Assembly: GCF_013283195.1 (NCBI RefSeq)
Contig: NZ_JABEKT010000004.1
Span: 518,452-582,451, forward strand
DNA: 64,000 bases
Source: Ensifer adhaerens
Lineage (GTDB): Bacteria; Pseudomonadota; Alphaproteobacteria; Rhizobiales; Rhizobiaceae
Direction: 5' to 3'
Position 1 is the stretch's first letter; every line of letters starts with the position of its first letter. A program made the translations under genes and the position numbers. The notes beneath the pieces were generated by a model that was not told the origin of the DNA, made no database searches, and was given only the letters and a program-made list of their open reading frames with translations. Below, piece by piece: positions 51,420 to 59,913 of this stretch.

Positions 51420-52223
51420 ATGTTGAATACGACCGAAATCGCCGATGCGGCAAAGGCGCTGGATGAGGCGGAAAAAAACCGCGTCCAGACCCACCTCCTC
51501 TCCCTGAAGCATCCCGGCATGACGATGGACGACGCCTATGCCGTGCAAGCGGCCTGGGTGAAGCAGAAGATCGCGCGGGGTCGCCGGGTCATCGGCTGGA
51601 AGATCGGGCTCACCTCCAAGGCGATGCAATATGCGCTCAACATCGACATCCCCGATTCCGGCGTGCTGTTCGACGACATGATGTTCGAGGATGGCGCGAC
51701 GATCCCGAAGAACCGCTTCATCCAGCCGCGCATCGAGGCCGAGATCGCCTTCGTCATGAAGGCGCCGCTCGCCGGCCCCAATGTCAGCGTCTTCGACGTG
51801 CTCAACGCCACGGACTACGTCACCCCGGCGCTTGAAATCCTAGATACGCGCATCCTGCGTGTCGATCCGGAAACGAAGAAGGCCCGCACCATCGTCGACA
51901 CGATTTCCGACAACGCCGCCAATGCCGGCATCGTCATCGGCGGCCGGGCCATGCGCCCGCAGGATGTCGACATGCGCTGGATGGGCGCCATCGTCTCGCG
52001 CAATGCCGAGGTCGAAGAGACCGGGCTGGGTGCCGGCGTGCTCAACCATCCCGCCCGCGGCATCGCCTGGCTTGCCAACCGGCTTTCCAGCTATGGCGAC
52101 CGCATCGACGCCGGGCAGGTCGTGCTTGCCGGCTCCTTCATCCGCCCCGTCGAGGCCCGCCACGGCGACACCATTGTCGCCGATTTCGGGCCGCAGGGAA
52201 CCGTCAGCTGTTACTTCGAATAG
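51420..52223 (+). CDS. hpaH: 2-oxo-hept-4-ene-1,7-dioate hydratase
   Basis: A 267-residue member of the hydratase/decarboxylase family: [31 protein letters not shown] and the metal-binding Glu pair in [10 protein letters not shown] near residue 105, ending GTVSCYFE. It adds water to the dienoate before aldol cleavage by HpaI. It starts three bases after the hpaG-like stop and HpaI follows nine bases later. Confidence 0.93.
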   Translation: MLNTTEIADAAKALDEAEKNRVQTHLLSLKHPGMTMDDAYAVQAAWVKQKIARGRRVIGWKIGLTSKAMQYALNIDIPDSGVLFDDMMFEDGATIPKNRFIQPRIEAEIAFVMKAPLAGPNVSVFDVLNATDYVTPALEILDTRILRVDPETKKARTIVDTISDNAANAGIVIGGRAMRPQDVDMRWMGAIVSRNAEVEETGLGAGVLNHPARGIAWLANRLSSYGDRIDAGQVVLAGSFIRPVEARHGDTIVADFGPQGTVSCYFE

Positions 52224-52232
52224 GGTGCGCCC

Positions 52233-53048
52233 ATGCCTGCTCCACGCAATATGTTCAAGTTGGCACTTGCCGAAGGACGGCCGCAGATCGGCCTTTGGCT
52301 GGCGCTCGCCAATCCCTACACCGCCGAGATCTGCGGTGGTACCGGTTTCGACTGGCTGCTGATCGACGGCGAACATGCGCCCAATGACGTGCCGCTGATG
52401 ATGGCGCAGTTGCAGGCGCTTGCCGGTTCGCAGAGCCATCCGATCATCCGTCCGCCGATCGGCGAGGCCTGGCTGATCAAGCAGCTCCTCGATATCGGCG
52501 CGCAGACGCTGCTGGTGCCGATGGTCGAAACCAGTGAACAGGCCCGCGCGCTGGTCCGGGCCGTGCGCTATCCGCCACACGGCATGCGCGGGGTCGGTGC
52601 AGCGCTCGCCCGTGCCTCCGCCTTCAATCGCATCGACGATTATCTCCCGACTGCGAATGCCGAAATCTGCCTGCTGCTGCAGGTGGAAAGCCGGGCGGGT
52701 CTGGCGGCCATCGACGATATAGCCTCGACCGAAGGCGTCGACGGCGTCTTTATCGGCCCCGCGGATCTGGCCGCCGACATGGGCTTTCTCGGCCGGCCCG
52801 GTGCGCCGGAAGTGCAGGAAGCCGTCGAGGCCGCACTGGCGCGGATCCAGTCGCACGGCAAGGCTGCCGGTATCCTGACCTCGGACACTGCACTTGCGAA
52901 ACGTTACCTCGAACTCGGCGCGCTTTTTGTTGCGGTCGGAAACGATGTCAGCCTGCTGGTGGGGGCGACCAGTCGCCTGCGTGCAAGCTTTGCCGAGCAT
53001 GCTTCTGCACCGATAGCCGGAGCGAACACACCCGCCTCTGGCTATTGA
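52233..53048 (+). CDS. hpaI: 4-hydroxy-2-oxoheptanedioate aldolase
   Basis: A 271-residue class II aldolase of the HpcH/HpaI family. His48 (IDGEHAP), Arg73 (IIRPP), Glu152 (LQVES) and Asp178 (GPADLA) correspond to the His45, Arg70, Glu149 and Asp175 catalytic/metal residues of E. coli HpaI. It splits the product into pyruvate and succinic semialdehyde, the end of the pathway. No succinic semialdehyde dehydrogenase gene is seen in the window. Last gene of the operon, convergent with the epimerase gene. Confidence 0.93.
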   Translation: MPAPRNMFKLALAEGRPQIGLWLALANPYTAEICGGTGFDWLLIDGEHAPNDVPLMMAQLQALAGSQSHPIIRPPIGEAWLIKQLLDIGAQTLLVPMVETSEQARALVRAVRYPPHGMRGVGAALARASAFNRIDDYLPTANAEICLLLQVESRAGLAAIDDIASTEGVDGVFIGPADLAADMGFLGRPGAPEVQEAVEAALARIQSHGKAAGILTSDTALAKRYLELGALFVAVGNDVSLLVGATSRLRASFAEHASAPIAGANTPASGY

Positions 53049-53069
53049 AAGGCGACGGCAGCCAATAGG

Positions 53070-54041
53070 TCAGTACACTCTCGATCGCAGATGGTCGAGC
53101 GTCAGCGCCACGCCGGCCTCGAGATCGACACGCGGGGAAAGGCCATAGGAGGCCTGTAGCGCCGTATCGCCGCAACGGTAGAACACGCCCTCGGGCTTAT
53201 CTGACCGGCCGCTTATTTTTGGCTCCCAGCCGATGCCTCGGCTGACCAGCCGGGCGAGTTCTATGAACGAGGTGGCGACGCCGGTGGAGATGTTGAGACA
53301 GGCGCCGTTCTGCAACCGGGTAAAGGTTCTCCAGACGAAGTCGATGCAGTCGGAGATATGGATGAAGTCGCGACACTGTCGGCCGGAGCCCCAGACGAAG
53401 ACCTCCTCCGCCCCGCGCTCCTCCAGAAGCCGCCGGCAGATCGCCGGGAACGGATAGCTCAGATCCTGGTCCTCGCCGTAGCCGCTGAACGGGCGATAGG
53501 CGACCGCCCGGCCGCCATAATTCTCGACATACAGCTTCATCAGATATTCGCCGCTGAGCTTCGCCCAGCCATAGCTCAGATCTGGAACGCCGATGCTGGC
53601 CTCGAAACCGATCATGTCTTCGCTGAGCTTCCGATAAGCTTCCGGTCGTTGCAAGCTCACGGGATAGGCGGCGCTGGAGCTGAAATAGACGACCGATCCC
53701 GGCCGCGTGCGCGCCGCCCAACGCCACATGTCGGTGTCAACCGCGAGATCCTCGGCAACCAGGAGCGTCTGCGTCTCCAGCATGACGCGGCCGCCGACCA
53801 TGGCGGCCAGATGAAACACCATGTCGAACCGGTCGTCGGCGCGATCGAAATAGCGGCGGCAATCCTCCTCGATCAGAGAGAAGCCGGCCTTTGGCGGGTT
53901 CGGCCATTCGGCGGGACGCATCGCGCCGGTTCCGCGCGCGAACTTGTCGACACAAACGACATCGACACCCTCCGATATCAGCTTGCCGCAGAGATGGCGT
54001 CCTACAAATCCGGCTCCGCCGGTCACCAATGCACGCGCCAT
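53070..54041 (-). CDS. NAD-dependent sugar epimerase/dehydratase
   Basis: A 323-residue extended SDR: cofactor motif VTGGAGFVGRHL at residues 6-17, FHLAAMVGG near 75, Ser in YFSSSAAYP near 122, catalytic YGWAK (Tyr, Lys) near 158 and RPFSGYGEDQDL near 183. It acts on nucleotide-sugars, as in GDP- or UDP-sugar epimerisation. The glycosyltransferase gene precedes it by 11 bases on the same strand, so both may make or attach a surface sugar. Confidence 0.87.
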   Translation of the reverse strand: MARALVTGGAGFVGRHLCGKLISEGVDVVCVDKFARGTGAMRPAEWPNPPKAGFSLIEEDCRRYFDRADDRFDMVFHLAAMVGGRVMLETQTLLVAEDLAVDTDMWRWAARTRPGSVVYFSSSAAYPVSLQRPEAYRKLSEDMIGFEASIGVPDLSYGWAKLSGEYLMKLYVENYGGRAVAYRPFSGYGEDQDLSYPFPAICRRLLEERGAEEVFVWGSGRQCRDFIHISDCIDFVWRTFTRLQNGACLNISTGVATSFIELARLVSRGIGWEPKISGRSDKPEGVFYRCGDTALQASYGLSPRVDLEAGVALTLDHLRSRVY

Positions 54042-54052
54042 CCCCCTGCCTT

Positions 54053-55327
54053 TCAGATCCGGCCGGCCATTTCAAACTCTTGTCGGGCTGGCCGCCCCAT
54101 TGCCTCTTTCAGCTTGTCGCGTGTCACGAATTTGAGCCGGCCTGAGTAGATATCGACGATCCGCTGGCGCCATTCGTCTCTCGAGGGGGCAACGCTCTTG
54201 CCATAGGCGAAAGCCCCCCTGCTCAGATGCCGGACCAGAGCGTCGCTCTCCATCAGTGCCATGATCTCGGCAAGAGATCGTGCATTGCCGCTCTCAAACA
54301 CCAGCCCGGCCTGGTGCTGCTCGATTTCCGTGGCAATCAACGCATTGCTGCTGGCGATCACCGGTATCCCGCACATCAGTGCCTCGGCGGCCACCAGACC
54401 ATAGGGTTCCGGCATCCTTGACGGCATGAAGAAATAGCGCGCCCGCGATGCGACAGCGGCAACCTCGTCGTCATCGAGCCAGCCTGGAACATAACAGTGC
54501 GGAAGCGCGCGCTGGATCTCCTCGAGCAACGGCCCCCTTCCGATCAAGGTCGCAGCCTTGCCGGTGGCGTCGAGCGCCTCGGCGAGGGTTCGAACGCCCT
54601 TTTCCACCGACATGCGGCCGAGAAACATGGGGCGGCTGTTCTTCCAGGCCTCGACCGGGGATTGCGTGAGCGGCGTCGACGGCGTGCGCAACGTCAGGAA
54701 GTTTCGAAGCGGGCCGTCACTCAGATAGGGCTCCATGCCCTCATGGGCGAGAATGACCCCGACGCGGCTCCAAAATGCCTCACCCGTGGCAGTCTGGGTC
54801 ATCGCCCGGGCGAACCGCCACAGTTTGTGCAGGTGGTTGCGCTTGTCGCAGGCACTGACGAGGCATCCGGTCGACAGTGGTTTCTCAGTGCAGACCTCGC
54901 CCTTGCCGTAGTGGACATAGGCACCGTTTGGACAGGACAGGAAGAAGTCATGGGCGGTGACGACGACCTTGGCCTTGCTGCGCGCGAGTGCATGAAAGAT
55001 CGAGGGCGACAGGATCTGCGACCAGCCGTGGACATGAACGACGGTCGGGTCGCTCCGGGCTTCGAGCAATCGCCGCAAGGCGAGGTAGGCGCGGCGGTTG
55101 AAGTTCCTGTCAAACAGGTTTGTGAAGCGGACGCCGTCACGCAAGGGGCGCTCGCCCAAAGCCTCCACCTCGACACCCGGGAAACGCGAGCGAATGCCGG
55201 CGCCGTCGTCGCCGACCAGAACGGCACAATCGAGCCCCGCAGCAACGCCCGCCTCGATGCATTGGAGCGCAACCTTGGTTGCACCCCCCAGGGCCTCCGA
55301 TACGTCGTTGACAACGATAAGCCGCAT
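54053..55327 (-). CDS. Glycosyltransferase, GT4-like
   Basis: A 424-residue GT-B enzyme. The acceptor half begins MRLIVVNDVSEALGGATKVA; the donor half has FLGRMSVEKGVRTLAEAL near residue 235 and the EX7E-like segment MPEPYGLVAAEALMCGIPVI near 325. The Cys-containing segment FLSCPNGAYVHYGKGEVCTE near residue 140 is common in GT4 proteins with a CPNG/CxxC insertion. Cytoplasmic or membrane-associated, transferring an activated sugar. The start at 55327 gives the family N-terminus; a longer frame upstream is not supported. Confidence 0.85.
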   Translation of the reverse strand: MRLIVVNDVSEALGGATKVALQCIEAGVAAGLDCAVLVGDDGAGIRSRFPGVEVEALGERPLRDGVRFTNLFDRNFNRRAYLALRRLLEARSDPTVVHVHGWSQILSPSIFHALARSKAKVVVTAHDFFLSCPNGAYVHYGKGEVCTEKPLSTGCLVSACDKRNHLHKLWRFARAMTQTATGEAFWSRVGVILAHEGMEPYLSDGPLRNFLTLRTPSTPLTQSPVEAWKNSRPMFLGRMSVEKGVRTLAEALDATGKAATLIGRGPLLEEIQRALPHCYVPGWLDDDEVAAVASRARYFFMPSRMPEPYGLVAAEALMCGIPVIASSNALIATEIEQHQAGLVFESGNARSLAEIMALMESDALVRHLSRGAFAYGKSVAPSRDEWRQRIVDIYSGRLKFVTRDKLKEAMGRPARQEFEMAGRI

Positions 55328-55576
55328 GAACACTCGCCTCTCGGAGACTTTAACTGCGCGACCTGGTTCCCCTTCATTTCGCCGCCTGTTGCAGCAGATT
55401 TGCAAGCCATCAATTTGCGGTAGACGCCGCGCGCGAATGGCCGGATCAGCACCGCGCGAACCGCTTGAGAGGATGCCGGCTGGTACGCCGCAAAGGCTGC
55501 GGGAAGTTGGCGCTGTCTACCGGCTGATCCGTCCGAAGCGGGCAATGTGCACGCCCTTGGCTTGGCCTGACCGCTG

Positions 55577-56164
55577 CTACTTTGCCAGGACGTATAGGCC
55601 GTAAAGCACAATGAGCGCTGCAGCACCGATGGCCGCAATCAAGCCCAGGCGCTTCTCGATGAAGTGCCGCACCGCTTCGCCGTGCCGGCGAAGCACCGCG
55701 GCGAGGATGAAAAAACGTGCGCCGCGGGTGATGACCGCCGATGCGATGAACATGCCAAGGCTGACATTGGCTGCACCGGACAGGATGGTGACCACCTTCA
55801 TCGGGGGTACATGCGCAAGCCCCGATGTGACCAGCAGAAGCACGACCGCTTCCATGTCCACGGAAGCGCGCATGGATTCGAACGCATCGATCTTGCCGTA
55901 GAACTGCAGGATCGGACGGGCGATCGCGTCGAAAGCATAGTGGCCGAGGAACCAGCCGGCGATGCCGCCAAGCACCGAGAACAGGGTGGCAAGGAAGGCA
56001 TAACGATAGGCCCTATGCGGTTTTGCCAACACCATCGGCAGGAACAGGACGTCGGCCGGAACCACGAAAACCGAACTTTCGACGAAGGCGACAACCGCCA
56101 GCCACCAGGCCGCCGACTTTCGGCCAGCGAGGTCCATCGTCCAATTATACAAACTGGGAAGCAT
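55577..56164 (-). CDS. DedA/YqaA-type membrane protein (VTT domain)
   Basis: A 195-residue protein with four to five membrane segments. AFVESSVFVVPADVLFLPMV near residue 28 and GGIAGWFLGHYAFD near 70 are the marks of the DedA/SNARE-associated (VTT) family, YqaA subgroup. Relatives flip lipids (undecaprenyl phosphate or phosphatidylethanolamine) across the inner membrane. Monocistronic, with 249 bases to the divergently placed glycosyltransferase start on the other side. Confidence 0.85.
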   Translation of the reverse strand: MLPSLYNWTMDLAGRKSAAWWLAVVAFVESSVFVVPADVLFLPMVLAKPHRAYRYAFLATLFSVLGGIAGWFLGHYAFDAIARPILQFYGKIDAFESMRASVDMEAVVLLLVTSGLAHVPPMKVVTILSGAANVSLGMFIASAVITRGARFFILAAVLRRHGEAVRHFIEKRLGLIAAIGAAALIVLYGLYVLAK

Positions 56165-56497
56165 GGCAAATCCGGTCGTTCATGGGCGTCCCCATGGGAC
56201 CCTGGCGGGAAGAGTTCCAATCCTCCGGGGCGGAGGACAGAGACTGAACACACATCGATATTGTGCAGTCGGTTAGCAAAGGGGCGGATTTTTGTCTGCC
56301 CCGAAATCGCGCTGCGCAACTCTTATTGTCCGGCGACCCCTCCTCTCTGCAGCGGCTCGCGCTCGCGACCGAACCGGTTCAGTCCGGTTGGCGCCGCTTC
56401 ATTGACGCCATCACGTAACTTTTATTGTGCCATGATATTGAAAAAGCGCTACTCATGTAACCTAATAAGATACGATATTCACGAAACGAGGCCCGAC
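56165..56497. other. Divergent intergenic region, 333 bases
   Basis: Between the YqaA-like gene and the flavoprotein gene. It holds two short hairpins: TCCTCCG/CGGAGGA (56221-56237) and GGGGCGGA/TCTGCCCC (56281-56302), and a direct repeat AACTCTTATTGTC (56318-56330) / AACTTTTATTGTG (56417-56429). The last 90 bases are AT-rich and should contain the promoter of the flavoprotein gene. No ORF is convincing. Confidence 0.5.
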
Positions 56498-57385
56498 ATG
56501 ACCCATGACGTACTCATCCTCGGCGGCAGCTACGCCGGGCTTTCCGCCGGTCTTCAACTTGCACGCGCCCGCCGGAAGGTGTTGGTGATCGACACCGGGT
56601 TGCGGCGGAACCGGTTCGCCCGCACGTCGCACGGCTTCCTCACCCAGGATGGCAGCACTCCGGCAGACATTGCCGCCGAAGCCCGCGCGCAGTTGATGGA
56701 ATACCGGACGGTCGAGTGGCTGCAGGCTGAGGCCACCCATGCCGAACGCATGCAGGATGGCTTCAAGGTCGCCTTGCGGCAAGGCCCGGAGGTTACCGGA
56801 AAGCGGCTTGTGCTCGCCACGGGTGTCACCGATGTCCTGCCGGAGCTTGAAGGCCTTGCCGATCGCTGGGGCAAAAGCGTCTTCCACTGCCCGTATTGCC
56901 ACGGTTACGAACTCGACGAGGGGAGCATCGGCGTGCTCGCGACATCGCCCCTGTCGATGCATCAGGCCCTGATGCTGCCGGACTGGGGTCCAACGACATT
57001 CTTTCTCAACGGGGCATTCGAACCCGATCACGACCAGTTGCAGCAGCTAGCACGGCGGAATGTGACGGTGGAGCATGGCATCGTCCACAGGCTCGATGGT
57101 GAACGGGCGGACGTTGTCATGCGGGACGGACGGGTGCTGCCAATGGATGGCCTGTTCACTACCACCAGGACGGTGGTCTCGTCGCCCTTTGCCGAACAGC
57201 TCGGCTGCGCCTTTGATGACGGCCCGCTTGGTCGCTACATCCGAACCGATTCCATGAAGGCGACGACCGTTGCCGGCGTCTTTGCCTGCGGCGATGCGGC
57301 GAGGCCGACGGGATCGGTCGCGCTGTCTGTCGGAGATGGGGCGATGGCGGGTGCTGCCACTCACCGATCCCTCATGTTCGACTGA
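56498..57385 (+). CDS. Thioredoxin reductase-like FAD oxidoreductase with CPYC motif
   Basis: A 295-residue flavoprotein starting at MTHDVLILGGSYAGLSAGLQ (FAD motif LGGSYAG). The redox pair is CPYC in FHCPYCHGYE near residue 130; canonical thioredoxin reductases have CATC there. FACGDAARPTGSVAL near residue 260 closes the FAD site. The NADPH-binding motif GxGxxA is not well kept (IGVLATSPLSMHQA), so the electron donor may be different. Similar proteins lie beside Rrf2 or thiol-stress genes, as here. A much longer upstream frame is not supported; the ATG at 56498 starts the family fold. Confidence 0.85.
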   Translation: MTHDVLILGGSYAGLSAGLQLARARRKVLVIDTGLRRNRFARTSHGFLTQDGSTPADIAAEARAQLMEYRTVEWLQAEATHAERMQDGFKVALRQGPEVTGKRLVLATGVTDVLPELEGLADRWGKSVFHCPYCHGYELDEGSIGVLATSPLSMHQALMLPDWGPTTFFLNGAFEPDHDQLQQLARRNVTVEHGIVHRLDGERADVVMRDGRVLPMDGLFTTTRTVVSSPFAEQLGCAFDDGPLGRYIRTDSMKATTVAGVFACGDAARPTGSVALSVGDGAMAGAATHRSLMFD

Positions 57386-57462
57386 GAGGCCGATCGCGAC
57401 AGGTCCCGGCAGCGCACCGCTGAACACCGGGACTGCGGGCTCCCCTGGCCTGCATGTTCCAT

Positions 57463-57494
57463 GTTATCAAAGGAAAACGTTATCAAAGGAAAAC
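57463..57494 (+). repeat. Perfect tandem duplication of 16 bases before the Rrf2 gene
   Basis: GTTATCAAAGGAAAAC occurs twice back to back (57463-57478 and 57479-57494), ending eight bases before the ATG at 57503. Each copy contains AAAGGA, so the repeat supplies two possible ribosome binding sequences, or an operator for the Rrf2 protein. Confidence 0.75.
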
Positions 57495-57502
57495 AGGGAA
57501 GA

Positions 57503-57985
57503 ATGCCATTGCGACAGGACGGACGACTCTCACGCTTGTTGCATGTATTGCTGCACATGGAAAAGCATGCGGCCCCAATGACATCCGAAACGATCGCCCG
57601 GATGCTCGGTACGAATTCCGTCGTCGTGCGCCGCACGATGGCCGGACTTCGCGACGCCGGTTACGTATCGTCCGAAAAGGGCCATGGCGGCGGCTGGACA
57701 TTGTCGCGGCCGCTTTCCGATTTCACCCTCCTCGATGTCTATCGAACCATCGGCAGTCCAGGTTTCTTCGCCATGGGTGTCGCCACCGACGAACCGAAAT
57801 GCCTGGTCGAACAGGCTGTCAATTCGGCGCTGGAGCGAACGCTCGATGAGGCCGAGGCCCTGCTGCTCGCGCGCCTCGGCGAAATCGCCGTTTCCGATAT
57901 CGCCGCCGATTTCGAGCAGCGCTACGGCGCTGCCATGGGCAACAGGTTGCCCTCATGTGCAGACCACCCGAACAGCGCAGATTGA
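57503..57985 (+). CDS. Rrf2-family transcriptional regulator
   Basis: A 160-residue regulator: winged helix at residues 6-65 (LSRLLHVLLHMEKHAAPMTS, IARMLGTNSVVVRRTMAGLR, wing GYVSSEKGHGGGWTL). The three Cys residues of the iron-sulfur Rrf2 class are not in the usual cluster; a lone Cys is in DEPKCLVEQAV and another near the end. YwnA-like members sense thiol stress. It lies 117 bases after the CPYC flavoprotein in the same direction and probably controls it. Start 57503 is chosen by the family N-terminus; an in-frame ATG at 57461 is inside the tandem repeat region. Confidence 0.87.
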   Translation: MPLRQDGRLSRLLHVLLHMEKHAAPMTSETIARMLGTNSVVVRRTMAGLRDAGYVSSEKGHGGGWTLSRPLSDFTLLDVYRTIGSPGFFAMGVATDEPKCLVEQAVNSALERTLDEAEALLLARLGEIAVSDIAADFEQRYGAAMGNRLPSCADHPNSAD

Positions 57986-58152
57986 GTGCTGACTGCGCCA
58001 TTGCACCATCCGCTCCGCCTCAGCGTCCTCAAGGGGGCGGTCGTAAAGATTGTATTTAGTCTTTTCCGGTAAGTTTCCGTTAGCAATTTCACATCAATGG
58101 GGTCTGGCGGCACTGTTCCTCGCCGTCGACAATGTTTTGCGTACGGGTGTTC

Positions 58153-59184
58153 ATGCGTTTCTCAGCTGTGCCAGCAATGTTCCTTGCCTGTCTGGTTTTG
58201 GCAGGCTGCACGTCCAGTTCGACGCTGGACACGATCGTGCCGCAACAGCCGTCGCGCGAAACGACGAGCTCGGTCATGCCGACATCTCCCGTGCCTTCGG
58301 CCAGTGTCGGCGTCGCCCAGGCGCAAGCTGCGCCGCCGCAGGAAGTGCTCGCCTGGGCAGGGGCGGTGCCGGAACCGGAAGCCTTCCGACCGGATGCAAG
58401 GGCCGCAGCAACACCGATGCCGCTGGAGCGGCCCGTTGCCGCCATCGTGCCGGCGACACCCGCGGTTCTGACGACGCCGGGAACCCGCTCGCAAATTTAC
58501 GGGCATCGCTTCCGCGACGCCAAGCCGATCAATTTCGGACGGGCATCGCCACGCAAGATGGCCGTCCATGGCGTCGACGTGTCGCGCTGGCAGGGCGAGA
58601 TCGACTGGCCCAAGCTGCGCACCCAGGGTGCCAACTTCGCCTATATCAAGGCGACCGATGGCGGCGACCACCTAGACCCGATGTTCAAGAAGAATTGGCG
58701 CAAGGCCAAGGAAGCCGGACTGAAGCGCGGTGCCTATCATTTCTTCTACTGGTGCCGGACTGCCGGCGAGCAGGCCGACTGGTTCATCCGCAATGTTCCG
58801 CGTGAAGCCGGCGCTCTGCCGCCGGTGATCGACGTCGAATACAATGGCGAGTCCAGCTGCAAGCGGCGCCTGTCGCGCGCCCGCGTGCTTGAAAAGATGC
58901 AGGTCTTCATGGACAAGCTCGAGGCGCATTACGGCCAGCGCCCGATCATTTACACCGCCCCGGATTTTTATGCCGACAACCTTTCGGGCGAACTGCTCGA
59001 CTATCCGTTCTGGCTGCGCTCGGTGGCGGCTCACCCCTCAAAGAGATATCCGGGCCGCAAGTGGGTCTTCTGGCAATATTCGGGATCGGGCCTCTCGCAC
59101 GGCGTCGAAGGCAAGATCGACCTCAATGTCTTTCACGGCGATGAGAACGATTGGCAGAACTGGCTCGCCCGGCGCGCAAGCTAG
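58153..59184 (+). CDS. Glycoside hydrolase family 25 lipoprotein (lysozyme-like)
   Basis: A 343-residue lipoprotein: signal sequence MRFSAVPAMFLACLVLAGC with lipobox LAGC at residues 16-19, a Pro/Ala/Ser-rich linker to about residue 120, and a GH25 domain. HGVDVSRWQGEIDW holds the first catalytic Asp, ANFAYIKATDGG follows, and PPVIDVEYNGESS has the Asp/Glu pair. GH25 enzymes hydrolyse N-acetylmuramyl bonds of peptidoglycan. Outer-membrane or periplasmic anchoring suggests a role in wall remodelling. The start at 58153 (not 58132) gives a normal lipoprotein signal. Confidence 0.9.
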   Translation: MRFSAVPAMFLACLVLAGCTSSSTLDTIVPQQPSRETTSSVMPTSPVPSASVGVAQAQAAPPQEVLAWAGAVPEPEAFRPDARAAATPMPLERPVAAIVPATPAVLTTPGTRSQIYGHRFRDAKPINFGRASPRKMAVHGVDVSRWQGEIDWPKLRTQGANFAYIKATDGGDHLDPMFKKNWRKAKEAGLKRGAYHFFYWCRTAGEQADWFIRNVPREAGALPPVIDVEYNGESSCKRRLSRARVLEKMQVFMDKLEAHYGQRPIIYTAPDFYADNLSGELLDYPFWLRSVAAHPSKRYPGRKWVFWQYSGSGLSHGVEGKIDLNVFHGDENDWQNWLARRAS

Positions 59185-59198
59185 GCCATCGTAACCGA

Positions 59199-59221
59199 CC
59201 GGGCGCCCGGCGCGCGCCCGG
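59199..59221. terminator. Stem-loop after the GH25 gene
   Basis: CCGGGCGC (59199-59206) pairs with GCGCCCGG (59214-59221) around a seven-base loop, 15 bases after the stop codon. No T run follows. Confidence 0.5.
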
Positions 59222-59390
59222 ATCGACAAATTTCGGTTTAAAGATGCGTCAGCCTCGGACGCAATCCCCCTGCGGTAGCGTTGCAAGGCGAAACGCGCCG
59301 CCCCTCTTTCTGGATACACCAGTCGCGCTCTCCCGCCCAAAATCCAGGCTCCCCTGAATGCCGCCAGTCTTGCGTATAGGCCGCGCCGGA

Positions 59391-59551
59391 AAAGAAAAAG
59401 CCTGCCGCGGGAGGAGGTGCGGCAGGCTCTTGAATGGATTGAATGGCAACTGGGAGGAGGAGTGTTGCCATTCCGGCAAGCGCTCTTTGGGAGGAGGAGA
59501 AAGCGCCTGCAACTATCGAAGCGTTGCGGGAGGAGATGCGCTGCTTCGATG
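59391..59551 (-). ncRNA. Small RNA with four CCUCCUCCC hairpin loops (cuckoo/CcsR type)
   Basis: On the minus strand four consecutive hairpins each present CCUCCUCCC or CUCCUCCC in the loop: stems at 59515-59522/59543-59550 (8 bp), 59480-59484/59502-59506, 59442-59450/59464-59472 (9 bp) and 59400-59408/59419-59427 (9 bp). The last one runs directly into TTTTTCTTTT and so is also the terminator. The loops are complementary to AGGAGG ribosome binding sites. Alphaproteobacteria have a family of stress-related RNAs with just this architecture. A TATAGT -10 element lies immediately upstream. Length about 160 nt. No ORF is present on either strand. Confidence 0.8.
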
Positions 59552-59556
59552 AGTTG

Positions 59557-59581
59557 ACTATACAAGAAACCGGTCGGTTTC
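59557..59581 (-). promoter_or_regulatory. Promoter of the small RNA with an inverted repeat
   Basis: On the minus strand TATAGT (59562-59557) stands 6-7 bases before the first hairpin. Just upstream is the inverted repeat GAAACC-GACC-GGTTTC (59581-59566), which overlaps the position of a -35 element and may be a regulator site. Confidence 0.5.
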
Positions 59582-59913
59582 GTAGATCCGAGTTCGCAGA
59601 CCAGCCATGCACTCAGCGCCGATCGGATGGCTCGCAACATCAGCCGAAGACAGAAAGATCGGCCCAAACGGGCTTGAAACTGCCCTTCGCATGGACGAGC
59701 CCCATCCTCCGCCAGCGGCAAAATTCAATGATATCAGAGGCTTGCCTCGCAAGTGACACCCGCAGCCGCGGCCGTCACGCCCATGTCACGGGAACGGTCC
59801 CACAAACCGTGTTATAAAATCCCGTCATCGCGTGTCTCCGACATCCCCCGGCCAGCGGTTGTGGATGCGAGAAGCATTGAAAGCCCATGCAAAACGGAAA
59901 GGAGCGGCGGACC
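59582..59913. other. Non-coding stretch, 332 bases
   Basis: Between the small RNA promoter and the DUF6894 gene. I see no ORF with a ribosome site and no repeat; the last 100 bases should hold the promoter for the DUF6894 gene. Confidence 0.4.

Noticed and set aside
55664-56497. In-frame extension of the CPYC flavoprotein over the YqaA-like gene
   Set aside because: The extension is antisense to a membrane protein and is not part of the flavoprotein family; ATG 56498 starts the FAD motif.
59409-59535. Four spaced GGGAGGAGG copies considered as a CRISPR-like or tandem repeat array
   Set aside because: Spacing is irregular and each copy lies in the loop of its own hairpin; the array is explained by a small RNA on the other strand.
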